From Candidatus Uhrbacteria bacterium (GTDB taxonomy: Bacteria > Patescibacteriota > Patescibacteriia > 2-12-FULL-60-25), in the NCBI GenBank assembly GCA_008363075.1, contig RHKK01000004.1, positions 1 to 64,000 of the forward strand: 64,000 nt of DNA, in the 5' to 3' direction. The notes beneath the pieces were generated by a model. The model saw only the letters and a list, made by a program, of their open reading frames with translations. It ran no database searches and had not been told where the DNA came from. The position numbers and the translations under genes are program-made. Shown here in pieces: positions 16,094-23,535 of this stretch. Position 1 is the stretch's first letter; every line of letters starts with the position of its first letter.

Positions 16094-17293
16094 ATGCCCA
16101 AGGTCTCAACCGACGCAAAGAAGATCGACTGGCTGCTCAATCGGGCGGTTGAGAATGTGTATCCGTCCAAAGCGGAGGTAAAGAAGTTGTTGCAGAAAGG
16201 GGAGCGGTTGACGGTGTATTTCGGCATCGATCCGACCGGACCGACGTTGCATCTCGGGCATTTCATCAACTTTAGACGTTTGGCGTTGTTTCAGGAGCTT
16301 GGTCATAAGGTGATTCTCTTGATCGGTGATTTTACGGCCACCATCGGCGATCCCACGGACAAAGCGGCCGTACGCAAACCGCTGACGCGCGAGGAGGTGT
16401 TGGCGAATTGCAAGCTCTATAAGGATCAAGCGGCGCAAGTGCTTGATTTTAAGGGATCAAATGCCGTCGAACTGAAATTCAATAGTGAATGGCTCGGAAA
16501 GATGAACTTTGCCGACGTGCTGGATCTCGCGTCTCACTTTACCGTTCAGCAAATGCTTGAGCGTGACATGTTCCAGACGCGTCTCAAGGATGGCAAGCCG
16601 ATTCATGTGCACGAATTCATGTACCCGCTCATGCAGGGATATGATTCCGTGGCGATGGATGTGGATGGCGAAGTCGGCGGAAACGACCAGACGTTTAACA
16701 TGCTGGCCGGCCGCACGTTGATGAAGCAGCTCAAAAACAAGGACAAATTCGTGATCACGAACGAGCTTTTGGTCGATCCGACCGGCAAGAAGATGGGGAA
16801 GAGCGAAGGCAACATGATTGCCCTAACGGATGCGCCGGAAGATATGTACGGCAAAGTGATGAGCTGGACCGATGGGATGATCGTGCCGGGATTCCGCTTG
16901 TGCACGGATGCATCCGACGAGGAGATCAAGAAGATCGAAACCGCGATGAAGAAGGGGGAGAATCCGATGACGTACAAGCGGGATCTCGCCAAGCGCGTCG
17001 TGGCATGGCTCGTGGGTGAGAAAGAAGCCGACCAAGCGGCCGAACATTTTACGAACGTGCACCAAAAGCACGCGACACCGGATGAAATCCCGGAGCTGAA
17101 GGTGAAGGATAGGATGTCCTTGGTGGATGCGCTTGTTGCGTCAGGATTGTGTTCATCAAAATCCGATGCGCGTCGGCAAATCGAACAAGGAGGTGTGAAG
17201 GTGGATGACGAGGTCGTGAAGGATCCGAATACCAACGTGCGAAAGGGATTCGTGATCCAAAAAGGGAAACGGCATTTCGTTAAGTTGGTATGA
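16094..17293 (+). CDS. tyrS: Tyrosyl-tRNA synthetase
   Basis: Class I synthetase charging tRNA-Tyr, about 399 residues. Seen are FGIDPTGPTLHLGH (HIGH variant, about residues 40-53), the tyrosine-pocket segment FMYPLMQGYDSVAMDVDGEV-G, the KMSKS-type loop KKMGKSEGN, and a C-terminal S4 RNA-binding domain (LVDALVASGLCSSKSDARRQ). The ATG at 16094 is chosen because the longer frame from 16055 would overlap the end of valS with unconserved sequence. It lies 13 bases after valS, so co-transcription is likely. Unlike its two neighbours it contains no repeat insertion. Confidence 0.95.
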   Translation: MPKVSTDAKKIDWLLNRAVENVYPSKAEVKKLLQKGERLTVYFGIDPTGPTLHLGHFINFRRLALFQELGHKVILLIGDFTATIGDPTDKAAVRKPLTREEVLANCKLYKDQAAQVLDFKGSNAVELKFNSEWLGKMNFADVLDLASHFTVQQMLERDMFQTRLKDGKPIHVHEFMYPLMQGYDSVAMDVDGEVGGNDQTFNMLAGRTLMKQLKNKDKFVITNELLVDPTGKKMGKSEGNMIALTDAPEDMYGKVMSWTDGMIVPGFRLCTDASDEEIKKIETAMKKGENPMTYKRDLAKRVVAWLVGEKEADQAAEHFTNVHQKHATPDEIPELKVKDRMSLVDALVASGLCSSKSDARRQIEQGGVKVDDEVVKDPNTNVRKGFVIQKGKRHFVKLV

Positions 17294-17299
17294 GCTGTG

Positions 17300-17378
17300 T
17301 CGTTGCGAGGAGTACCAACGACGAAGCAATCTCATTCGATGGGTTCTGAGATTGCTTCGCTCCGCTCGGTCGGAATGA
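17300..17378. repeat. Dispersed palindromic element between tyrS and argS
   Basis: GAAGCAATCTCA (17323-17334) and TGAGATTGCTTC (17347-17358) form a 12-bp stem. The outer parts CGTTGCGAGGAG and CGCTCGGTCGGAATGA resemble element C in valS. It fills nearly the whole 88-base gap and may double as a processing or attenuation hairpin upstream of argS. Confidence 0.8.
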
Positions 17379-17381
17379 TAT

Positions 17382-19172
17382 ATGACTACTTCATGGACTT
17401 ACTGGAAAAATGATCTGGCAAAAAGACTGTCGGATGTTTTAGGCGGTGCAGTCTCGCCGGACGACATTGTCGTGCCGCCGGATCGCTCGCTCGGCGATTT
17501 TGCGTTCGGTTGCTTCAAACTCGCCAAGGCGATGGGGAAGTCGCCTGCGGACATCGCGAAGGAGATTGCGTCCAAGATGAACTTCGGACAATCCGATTTC
17601 ACTTCAGCGTCGGCGGCCGGTCCGTATGTGAATTTCACGTTGTCCGTCGGCGAGGCGGTACATCGAGTCGTGCGGGATATCGAAGTGCTGGGAGAAAAGT
17701 ACGGTTCCGTCGAGACAAAAAAGGCTGACGAGCTTCTTCTCGAGTTTGCGCAGCCGAACACGCACAAGGAGATCCATGTCGGACACTTGCGCAACCTTGT
17801 CCTGGGGCAGGCGCTTTCGAATGTCCTGTCCGCGGCAGGCTGGAAGGTCGTGCCCATGTCGTATCACGGCGATGTCGGCGCTCACGTGGCAAAATGCCTT
17901 TGGTGGCTGGGAAAAGGCTTTAGGTTTCAGGTTTCAGGTTTCAGCGTCGAACAAGCGGATAAGCTCCTCGATCAGATTCCCGTCGAACGACGCACCGGAA
18001 AATTTCTCGGCGAGATGTATGCCGAGGCGTCGCGACAACTCGAAGCGAATCCGGAATGGAAAGACGAAGTCTCGGACGTGCAGCGCAAACTCGAGGCGCA
18101 TGATCCCGCGTGGGAAAAGCTTTGGCGCGAAACGCGCCGCTGGTCGCTCGACGAATTCGCGACGATCTTTGACGATCTCGGCGTAAAGATCGCGCGGCAG
18201 TATCTCGAATCCGAAGTCGTCGATCGCGGACAAGAGATGGTGGACCATTTGCTCAAGCAAGGCGTTGCCAAAGAATCGCAAGGCGCGATCGTCGTCGATC
18301 TGGAGGACAAAAAACTCGGCGTGTTTCTCATTCGCAAATCAGACGGTACATCTCTCTACGCCACGAAAGATCTCGCGTTGGCGGAATTGAAATTGAAAGA
18401 GTATCCGAAGGCTGAACGAAGCTTGATTCTCGTCGACAATCGTCAATCGTTTTACTTCAAGCAGCTCTTTGAGACGCTTCGCATGCTGGAACTCAATCCC
18501 GTTCCGGAATTCGTTGGCTATGAATTTGTCACGCTCAAGTCCGGCGCCATGTCTTCGCGCGAAGGCAACGTGGTCACGTATCAGGACTTCCGTAATGAAG
18601 TCATTTCGTACTCAACGGAAGAGGTGGTGAAGCGTCACGCCGAGGACAAGTGGAATGATGGCAAGATCGAGCATACGGCCTGGTGTATCGCCATGGCGGG
18701 CATGAAGTTCGGGATGTTGAAACAAGATAACGATAAGGTGTTTACGTTCGATCTGGAGCAGGCGTTGTCGTTCGACGGAGACACGGGTCCGTATTGCCAG
18801 TACGCGGCCACGCGACTTGCATCGATTTTGCGCAAAGCGGGCTCTACCCCCTCCGACTCCCCCTTCGTAAGGGGGAGAGAGGATGAGCCGCTTACGCGTT
18901 CGTTCGATCACACTTCCGAAAAGGCGCTCGCGCTCACCCTTGCGCAATTCCCGGTCAAAGTCGCGCAGGCGGCGGAGGAGTTGCGGCCGTCACTTGTCGC
19001 GCAATGGTGTATCGACGCGGCGCAGCGTGTGAACGAGTTTTATCGAGACGTGAACGTGCTTGAGTCGGAAGGGGAACTGAAAGAGGGGAGGTTGCGGCTC
19101 ATCGCGGCCGCCCGGTCCGCTCTCGTGGCCGGATTGGGACTACTTGCCATTCCCGTACCCGATGAGATGTAA
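17382..19172 (+). CDS. argS: Arginyl-tRNA synthetase with in-frame repeat insertions
   Basis: Class I synthetase charging tRNA-Arg, 596 residues. The N-terminal Add1-like domain is followed by AQPNTHKEIHVGHLRN (HIGH variant HVGH), the KMSKS-equivalent GAMSSREGN, and a C-terminal DALR anticodon-binding domain (VNEFYRDVNVLESE to the end). Two segments are foreign: FRFQVSGF (about residues 181-188), encoded by three tandem heptamers, and PSDSPFVRGRE (about 491-501), encoded by a palindromic repeat. Both keep the frame. The ATG follows the intergenic repeat element directly, so transcription may read through from tyrS. Confidence 0.95.
   Translation: MTTSWTYWKNDLAKRLSDVLGGAVSPDDIVVPPDRSLGDFAFGCFKLAKAMGKSPADIAKEIASKMNFGQSDFTSASAAGPYVNFTLSVGEAVHRVVRDIEVLGEKYGSVETKKADELLLEFAQPNTHKEIHVGHLRNLVLGQALSNVLSAAGWKVVPMSYHGDVGAHVAKCLWWLGKGFRFQVSGFSVEQADKLLDQIPVERRTGKFLGEMYAEASRQLEANPEWKDEVSDVQRKLEAHDPAWEKLWRETRRWSLDEFATIFDDLGVKIARQYLESEVVDRGQEMVDHLLKQGVAKESQGAIVVDLEDKKLGVFLIRKSDGTSLYATKDLALAELKLKEYPKAERSLILVDNRQSFYFKQLFETLRMLELNPVPEFVGYEFVTLKSGAMSSREGNVVTYQDFRNEVISYSTEEVVKRHAEDKWNDGKIEHTAWCIAMAGMKFGMLKQDNDKVFTFDLEQALSFDGDTGPYCQYAATRLASILRKAGSTPSDSPFVRGREDEPLTRSFDHTSEKALALTLAQFPVKVAQAAEELRPSLVAQWCIDAAQRVNEFYRDVNVLESEGELKEGRLRLIAAARSALVAGLGLLAIPVPDEM
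17924..17944 (+). repeat. Three tandem GTTTCAG heptamers inside argS
   Basis: GTTTCAG occurs three times in a row; 21 bases equal seven codons, so the frame is kept. Heptamer-phased repeats also lie at 49849-49866 and 57478-57505. Confidence 0.9.
18845..18880 (+). repeat. Palindromic repeat inside argS
   Basis: CTCCCCCTT (18857-18865) and AAGGGGGAG (18869-18877) form a perfect 9-bp stem with loop CGT, preceded by ACCCCCTCCGA. Read in frame as PSDSPFVRGRE. Same family as valS copies A and D. Confidence 0.85.
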
Positions 19173-19190
19173 TCAAATCGGAGGTGTACT

Positions 19191-19502
19191 TTGTCGGAAC
19201 CGCTGTTCGTTGTCGGATGCGTGACGTTGTACCTGGCGATCGGTTTTCTGGTCGCCGGCCTGTCGATACGCGTGTGGCATCGGGCGGATTCGACGTCGCT
19301 TGCCGCGCGCATGCTCTTTCCCTGGAACGCCTATGACCGGTGCGTAGGTTCGGAAGTCGGTTTCTCGATCTACGGTGAGCTGATCCGCCACGATCTTGCG
19401 CCTGCGCCGCTGTACACGGCCCTCATCGCCTGTCTCTGGCCGCTCAAGCTTTTCTGGTGCTGTTGCACCGTAATCTATGTACACAGCCCGCTGTACCATT
19501 AA
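19191..19502 (+). CDS. Small unknown membrane protein
   Basis: A 103-residue protein with two likely membrane helices (residues 5-27 and about 79-98), the second ending in the cysteine-rich LFWCCCTVIYVHS. Between them is a basic, aromatic loop. It starts at a TTG supported by a textbook GGAGGT six bases upstream, 18 bases after argS, and ends in a terminator. No homologue is recognised. The cysteine triplet could be palmitoyl-like or metal binding; nothing in the context decides. Confidence 0.65.
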   Translation: MSEPLFVVGCVTLYLAIGFLVAGLSIRVWHRADSTSLAARMLFPWNAYDRCVGSEVGFSIYGELIRHDLAPAPLYTALIACLWPLKLFWCCCTVIYVHSPLYH

Positions 19503-19521
19503 CCGCCCCCGCGGTTTTTTT
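19501..19521 (+). terminator. Intrinsic terminator after the argS unit
   Basis: AACCGC, CCCC loop and GCGGTT are followed by a run of T. It overlaps the last base pairs of the 19191 gene and ends the valS-argS transcription block. Confidence 0.75.
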
Positions 19522-19548
19522 GACCTCTTGCCATCCGCTTTGTAAGCT
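19520..19548 (+). promoter_or_regulatory. Bactofilin promoter
   Basis: TTGACC (19520-19525) and TAAGCT (19543-19548) are separated by exactly 17 bases, 19 bases before the bactofilin ATG. The same -10 occurs before mreB. Confidence 0.65.
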
Positions 19549-19567
19549 CCGTGCAATCGCAATTCCT

Positions 19568-20041
19568 ATGGCTTTCAACTTTTCAGGCAAACCCGAAAAA
19601 GACGCCGAAGACGAGGTTCCGGTGCCTTCTTACGTTCCCACCCCGGCCACCCCGACACCCCCGCCCGTGACGGTGATCGCCAAGGGCGTCCGTATCGAAG
19701 GCGACTTCGGCGGCGACGGCGACATGCGTATCGACGGCGAAGTGTCGGGCAAGCTCACGGTCGGCGGCACGCTCACCGTCGGGCCCGACGCGAAGATCAA
19801 CGCCGAGGTGAAAGCGGGATCGCTCGTCGTTTCCGGATCGGTGCAGGGGAACGTCACGGCGAACGCGCGCATCGATCTCAAATCCACGGCAAACGTGAAG
19901 GGTGATCTGCGTGCACAGACGCTTGCCGTGGAGCCGGGCGCCGCCATTCACGGATCGGTGAACGTCGGAGCGGCGCCTTCGTCGACGAGTACCCCGCACG
20001 AACCGAAGGCATCGAAAGACCTGAAAGACGCGAAGGTGTGA
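19568..20041 (+). CDS. Bactofilin (polymer-forming cytoskeletal protein)
   Basis: A 157-residue bactofilin (DUF583) that self-assembles into filaments and helps position cell-wall or surface machinery. A proline-rich N-tail (VPTPATPTPPPV) is followed by the right-handed beta-helix with repeating G-x-V/I units (VIAKGVRIEGDFGGDGDMRI, DGEVSGKLTVGGTLTVG, SVQGNVTANA) and a disordered tail. The ATG at 19568 is used; the frame is open further upstream but runs through the terminator and promoter. Its stop overlaps the start of the lipid-kinase-like gene by 4 bases, implying translational coupling. Confidence 0.92.
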   Translation: MAFNFSGKPEKDAEDEVPVPSYVPTPATPTPPPVTVIAKGVRIEGDFGGDGDMRIDGEVSGKLTVGGTLTVGPDAKINAEVKAGSLVVSGSVQGNVTANARIDLKSTANVKGDLRAQTLAVEPGAAIHGSVNVGAAPSSTSTPHEPKASKDLKDAKV

Positions 20042-20775
20042 GCTCCTCATTCGCCTACGTCTATGACGAACGGCTCGGGGAACACAAGTTCCACCGCGAC
20101 GTGGCGAGATTCGAGGCGGATCTGGCGGGATTCGGGATCGGCGGACGCGTCGCACGTCTGTCGCTGTTCAAGCAGGCAAAGGCGTCGGTGGAAGATTTCG
20201 TGCGCGACGGAGTCCGTCATGTCGTGATCGTCGGCGACGAAGGGACGCTCTTGCGCATGATGTGGTTTTTACCGGAACTGCCGGTCGTGATCGGATTCGT
20301 TCCTCTGCTTGGTACGTCATCGATATCGCGGCTTCTCGGCATGACGGATGTGGCATCGGCCATTCGCACGTTGGCCGGGCGCCTCACGACGACGCTCGAC
20401 GTCGGCAAGGTCGGCGACCGCTGTTTTCTCACGAGCGTCGTGATTCCGGACACGCGCGCGGAGCTCGAGGTGGACGGGCGGTTCCGCTTGCGTCCGACCG
20501 AGGGCGGCACCATCATCGTGTCGAATTTCGGGAACGGGGACCCGCGCGACGGTTTGCTAGACGTGCGCGTCTCGTCCTCGGTCGCGCCGAAAACACTGTT
20601 CCGTCGGACCCCGAAAGAATCGTTCGAGACCGTGTTACGCCTGACGCGAGGCGCCGTTCGATCGGAGACGCCGGTGCGGCTGCTGGTGGACGGGCAGGCG
20701 CTGGAAGGGACGTCGTTCAAGATCGGCGTACTTCCGGGCAAGCTACGGTTTTTGATCGGGAAAGGACATCGGTAG
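20038..20775 (+). CDS. Diacylglycerol-kinase-like protein with altered nucleotide motif
   Basis: A 245-residue protein with the fold pattern of the DAGK/sphingosine/NAD kinase group. The conserved GGDGT phosphate loop is replaced by GDEGT (in VVIVGDEGTLLRMM), and the second motif usually written GTGND reads LGTSSIS. The C-terminal half shows VDGQALEGTSFKIGVLPGKL, very close to the end of YegS/DagK-type lipid kinases. It may be a divergent lipid kinase or a binding-only relative. A GTG start overlaps the bactofilin stop, so the two are coupled. Confidence 0.7.
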   Translation: MSSSFAYVYDERLGEHKFHRDVARFEADLAGFGIGGRVARLSLFKQAKASVEDFVRDGVRHVVIVGDEGTLLRMMWFLPELPVVIGFVPLLGTSSISRLLGMTDVASAIRTLAGRLTTTLDVGKVGDRCFLTSVVIPDTRAELEVDGRFRLRPTEGGTIIVSNFGNGDPRDGLLDVRVSSSVAPKTLFRRTPKESFETVLRLTRGAVRSETPVRLLVDGQALEGTSFKIGVLPGKLRFLIGKGHR

Positions 20776-20783
20776 CGGACGAC

Positions 20784-20812
20784 TTGTCAACGCGGCCGTT
20801 TCTTGGTATCGT
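20784..20812 (+). promoter_or_regulatory. tRNA promoter
   Basis: TTGTCA (20784-20789) and TATCGT (20807-20812) with a 17-base spacer lie about 35 bases upstream of tRNA-Leu and fit a stable-RNA promoter serving both tRNAs. Confidence 0.55.
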
Positions 20813-20847
20813 TGCGGCCGCTTGGAGGATATTTCAGGGCACATGGG

Positions 20848-20934
20848 GCGGCGGTGGCGAAATTGGTAGACGCACCACTTTGAGGGGGTGGCGGCCGCAA
20901 GGCCATGAGAGTTCAAGTCTCTCCCGCCGCACCA
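20848..20934 (+). tRNA. tRNA-Leu (anticodon GAG)
   Basis: The acceptor stem GCGGCGG pairs with CCGCCGC, followed by discriminator A and an encoded CCA. The anticodon stem CCACT/GGTGG encloses the loop TTGAGGG, giving anticodon GAG. A long variable arm (GGCGGCCGCAAGGCC region) is typical of tRNA-Leu, and the T arm carries GTTCAAGTC. 87 bases. Confidence 0.95.
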
Positions 20935-20954
20935 CGTGATCTGAAAGAGATTCG

Positions 20955-21031
20955 GGACGCCTAGCTCAGCTGGTTAGAGCATCTCGTTTACACCGAGAGG
21001 GTCGGGGGTTCGAATCCCTCGGCGTCCACCA
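20955..21031 (+). tRNA. tRNA-Val (anticodon TAC)
   Basis: The acceptor GGACGCC pairs with GGCGTCC, with encoded ACCA. The D arm GCTC/GAGC, anticodon stem TCTCG/CGAGA around TTTACAC (anticodon UAC, valine) and the T arm GGGGGTTCGAATCCCTC are all intact. It follows tRNA-Leu by 20 bases and shares its transcript. Confidence 0.96.
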
Positions 21032-21067
21032 CGTAAAAGCCTTCGCGAAAGCGAGGGCTTTTTACGT
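21032..21067 (+). terminator. Terminator of the tRNA unit
   Basis: ACGTAAAAGCC, a TTCGCGAAAGCGA hairpin and GGGCTTTTTACGT form a long symmetric stem with a T-run. Confidence 0.85.
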
Positions 21068-21134
21068 GCCGCGTGATCCGAGCGGCGGCGAGGATTTTAT
21101 GCGGCTATTTCTAGGCTTGACGTGGCGCGGCCGT

Positions 21135-21165
21135 AAAAACCGCGCGAAAAACGCGCGGTTTTTGG
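21135..21165. terminator. Second strong hairpin before the 21228 gene
   Basis: AAAAACCGCGCG and its perfect complement CGCGCGGTTTTT flank AAAAA. Because it would lie inside the longest possible reading frame, it argues that the true gene start is downstream, at 21228. Confidence 0.8.
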
Positions 21166-21227
21166 ATAAAATATTACACGAGGGGCTCGACAACATTCCC
21201 GTTTTCTGTCATGCTCCGTATCTGCGT

Positions 21228-22793
21228 ATGACCCCGTCATTCGCGAAAATGGCCGTTTTGGCAAAGGCTGTGCAACCGCAGCCGCTGCCCGACGTTCCGG
21301 AATCGTCCCGCATCACCGTTCACGCCGCCGTGAGCCGGTTTTCCGTTTTGTATGAAAAGGTCCGTAACGCCGTGGATTACCGGGAAGATCACCTGTTGCG
21401 CAAGGCGGCGATCATCCGCATCGTGAAGCGCCAGCTCGCGCTGGACGGTGATCCGCGCAGCATGGGACAGCAGCTCGTGCGCGAGCTGATCGCGGCGCGG
21501 TATCTTCCGAACGGCGTCCTGTCCGAGACGTTGTGCGACGGTGCCGCGGACATCCTGGCGAAATACGTCGTGCTGCGCCGCCTCGATGCCGGTTCGGAAT
21601 CGCATTACGAGTGGCTGATGGGCGTCCTCGCAGCCGAGCTCGAGGAATATCTCGACGATCACGGGCAGCAGAAGGCGTTCGTCCACTTTTTGTACGAACA
21701 ACTTGCCGAACGCATTACGATCAACAACGGCATCACCGAGGACGAGCGTCGCATTCAGGTCTATATCGCATGCCACCGTACGCTCATCAAGGGTAACGAC
21801 GAGATGATCGGGTACAAACTCGTGCGCGCCTTCTATCCGCGCTGGATGGATCCGGCATCCTGGATCCAGGCACCGGCCGAGATCGCGCTCGACATGCTCG
21901 CGATCGAATCGCGCGTCAAGACGGCCTTGCGTGACCCGCTGGCCATGAAATTCCAGCATGCGGTCAAGCCGTGGGCGATCTCGTTGAATATCCTGCGCAC
22001 CGTCCTGAACGAGAACCCCGCGAACGCCGAGACGTTGCTCGCGGACCGCGAATCCCTGCATGCCGCCGTGGAACGCGTGGCGGGAAAGCGCATCGCGGAG
22101 TCCAAGGCCAAACTGCGCCGCGGCACGTTCCGCGCCATGATCTACCTCTTCATCACGAAGATGCTGTTTGCGCTGGCCATGGAAATCCCTTCGGAATTAC
22201 TCCTGTATCAGGAGATCCACCGAACGTCTCTTGCAATCAACGTGCTCTTTCCGCCCGTACTTATGTTTCTCGTCGGGCTCCTGATCCGTCCGCCGGGCAA
22301 GGAAAACGTGAAGCGTATCGTCCAATGCGTGGACGAGCTCCTGTCGGAGGAGGGGCCCAAGGGCCGCGAAGTGCGGCCGCCGAAAAAGCACGGGCTCATC
22401 GGCCGGGTATTCTTCGGCGCCGCCTATCTCTTCGCCTTCGTGGTCACGTTCGGCGTGACGTTCGTGCTCCTGCAATTCCTGCACTTCACCTGGGTGAGCG
22501 CATTGATCTTCCTGTTTTTCCTGTGTGTCGTGAGTTTTTTCGCGTTCCGTCTGCGTCTTGTGACGCGCGAGTACGTGGCCGTGCCGCGCCCGGATAACGT
22601 GTTTACGTTGTTATCGGATTTCTTCTCGATCCCGATCCTGCGTGCGGGCCGTTTTCTTTCGGAAACCATCTCCAAATTCAACGTGTTCGTCTTCTTCTTC
22701 GATTTCATCTTCGAAGCGCCGTTCAAGCTCTTCCTCAATATTCTTGAAGAGTGGTCGGCCTTCATGAAAGAAAAGAAAGAGCAGCTTCAGTAG
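21228..22793 (+). CDS. Large unknown membrane protein
   Basis: About 521 residues, not recognised. The first 300 residues are a soluble, mostly helical domain rich in charged residues (for example LLRKAAIIRIVKRQLALDGD). The second half has about four or five membrane helices (about 305-330, 340-360, 410-435, 440-460) and two C-terminal amphipathic segments with repeated FxFxFxF aromatic pattern (VFVFFFDFIFEAPF). The start at 21228 is chosen because upstream codons run through a terminator hairpin. TAAAAT at 21166-21171 may be its -10. It stands alone on the plus strand, followed by a dispersed repeat. Confidence 0.7.
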   Translation: MTPSFAKMAVLAKAVQPQPLPDVPESSRITVHAAVSRFSVLYEKVRNAVDYREDHLLRKAAIIRIVKRQLALDGDPRSMGQQLVRELIAARYLPNGVLSETLCDGAADILAKYVVLRRLDAGSESHYEWLMGVLAAELEEYLDDHGQQKAFVHFLYEQLAERITINNGITEDERRIQVYIACHRTLIKGNDEMIGYKLVRAFYPRWMDPASWIQAPAEIALDMLAIESRVKTALRDPLAMKFQHAVKPWAISLNILRTVLNENPANAETLLADRESLHAAVERVAGKRIAESKAKLRRGTFRAMIYLFITKMLFALAMEIPSELLLYQEIHRTSLAINVLFPPVLMFLVGLLIRPPGKENVKRIVQCVDELLSEEGPKGREVRPPKKHGLIGRVFFGAAYLFAFVVTFGVTFVLLQFLHFTWVSALIFLFFLCVVSFFAFRLRLVTREYVAVPRPDNVFTLLSDFFSIPILRAGRFLSETISKFNVFVFFFDFIFEAPFKLFLNILEEWSAFMKEKKEQLQ

Positions 22794-22813
22794 GGGCGTA
22801 TGGCAATACGCCC
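22794..22813. repeat. Short palindromic repeat abutting a stop codon
   Basis: GGGCGTAT, loop GGCA and ATACGCCC begin at the base after the 21228 gene's stop. The wider sequence TAGGGGCGTATGGCAATACG resembles a dispersed bacterial intergenic repeat. Confidence 0.7.
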
Positions 22814-22825
22814 GTACGATATAAG

Positions 22826-23530
22826 ATGTCAGACATGAAACCCTTGGAACGGGCGCATTGGCTCAAGATCGCCATTTTGGTCATGTATCTCGCGGTGATC
22901 GCAGGGACGTATCTCTTTTTGCATGTCCAGGGGATTTCGGTGCGTGACGTACCGGGCATCGTGTCGGAACAGGTGAAGGCCGCAGGTCCATTCGGGCCGT
23001 TCATGCTCATCCTGTTCTACGCGCTCTCGACGATCATCCCGTTTCCGACGTTCTCGATCGCCATCATCGGCGGTGCGTTGTTCGGTCCGTGGATCGGAAG
23101 TCTGGCGGTGATCTTTGGCGTGAACCTGGCGGGAACGATCAGCTTTTTCCTCGCGCGGTATCTCGGACGACATTTCGTCACCGAGCACGAGCGCGGCTGG
23201 GTCAAGAAATACGACGACCTGCTCACGGAGCAAGGGATGTTCGCGGCTATGGCCATGCGTCTGCTCTTTTTTCCGTATGACGCGATCAGCATCGGTTGCG
23301 GATTGACCCGCATGTCGTATCGCCAGTACGCGCTGGGAACTTTTCTTGGTACGTTCGCCTCGACCGTCAGCTTCGTCGTACTGGGCGAGGCGTTCACGAC
23401 TCCCGCGTCGCTCGTCTTCTTTTTCGCGCTCATGCTTGGTTCGATCGTCGTCGCGGTGTTGCTCCGCCGGTCCGAATGGGCGAAGAAACACATTTTCGTA
23501 AAGCCGAAAGAACCGCAGACATTTGAATAA
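22826..23530 (+). CDS. VTT-domain (TVP38/TMEM64, DedA-like) membrane protein
   Basis: About 234 residues with the VTT (SNARE-associated/DedA) fold, a family involved in lipid scrambling or membrane homeostasis. Hallmarks are the re-entrant segments YALSTIIPFPTFSIAIIGGA and LFGPWIGSLAVIFGVNLAG, then FFLARYLGRHF, and the second half with MAMRLLFFPYDAISIGCGLT. Starts at 22826 and 22835 are both possible. The cell-wall-linked tgt gene begins 5 bases after its stop, so they share a transcript. Confidence 0.88.
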   Translation: MSDMKPLERAHWLKIAILVMYLAVIAGTYLFLHVQGISVRDVPGIVSEQVKAAGPFGPFMLILFYALSTIIPFPTFSIAIIGGALFGPWIGSLAVIFGVNLAGTISFFLARYLGRHFVTEHERGWVKKYDDLLTEQGMFAAMAMRLLFFPYDAISIGCGLTRMSYRQYALGTFLGTFASTVSFVVLGEAFTTPASLVFFFALMLGSIVVAVLLRRSEWAKKHIFVKPKEPQTFE

Positions 23531-23535
23531 CGATT

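Noticed and set aside
21066-21227. Extended start of the 21228 gene
   Set aside because: Would cover a 12-bp terminator-like hairpin and begins in the tRNA terminator.
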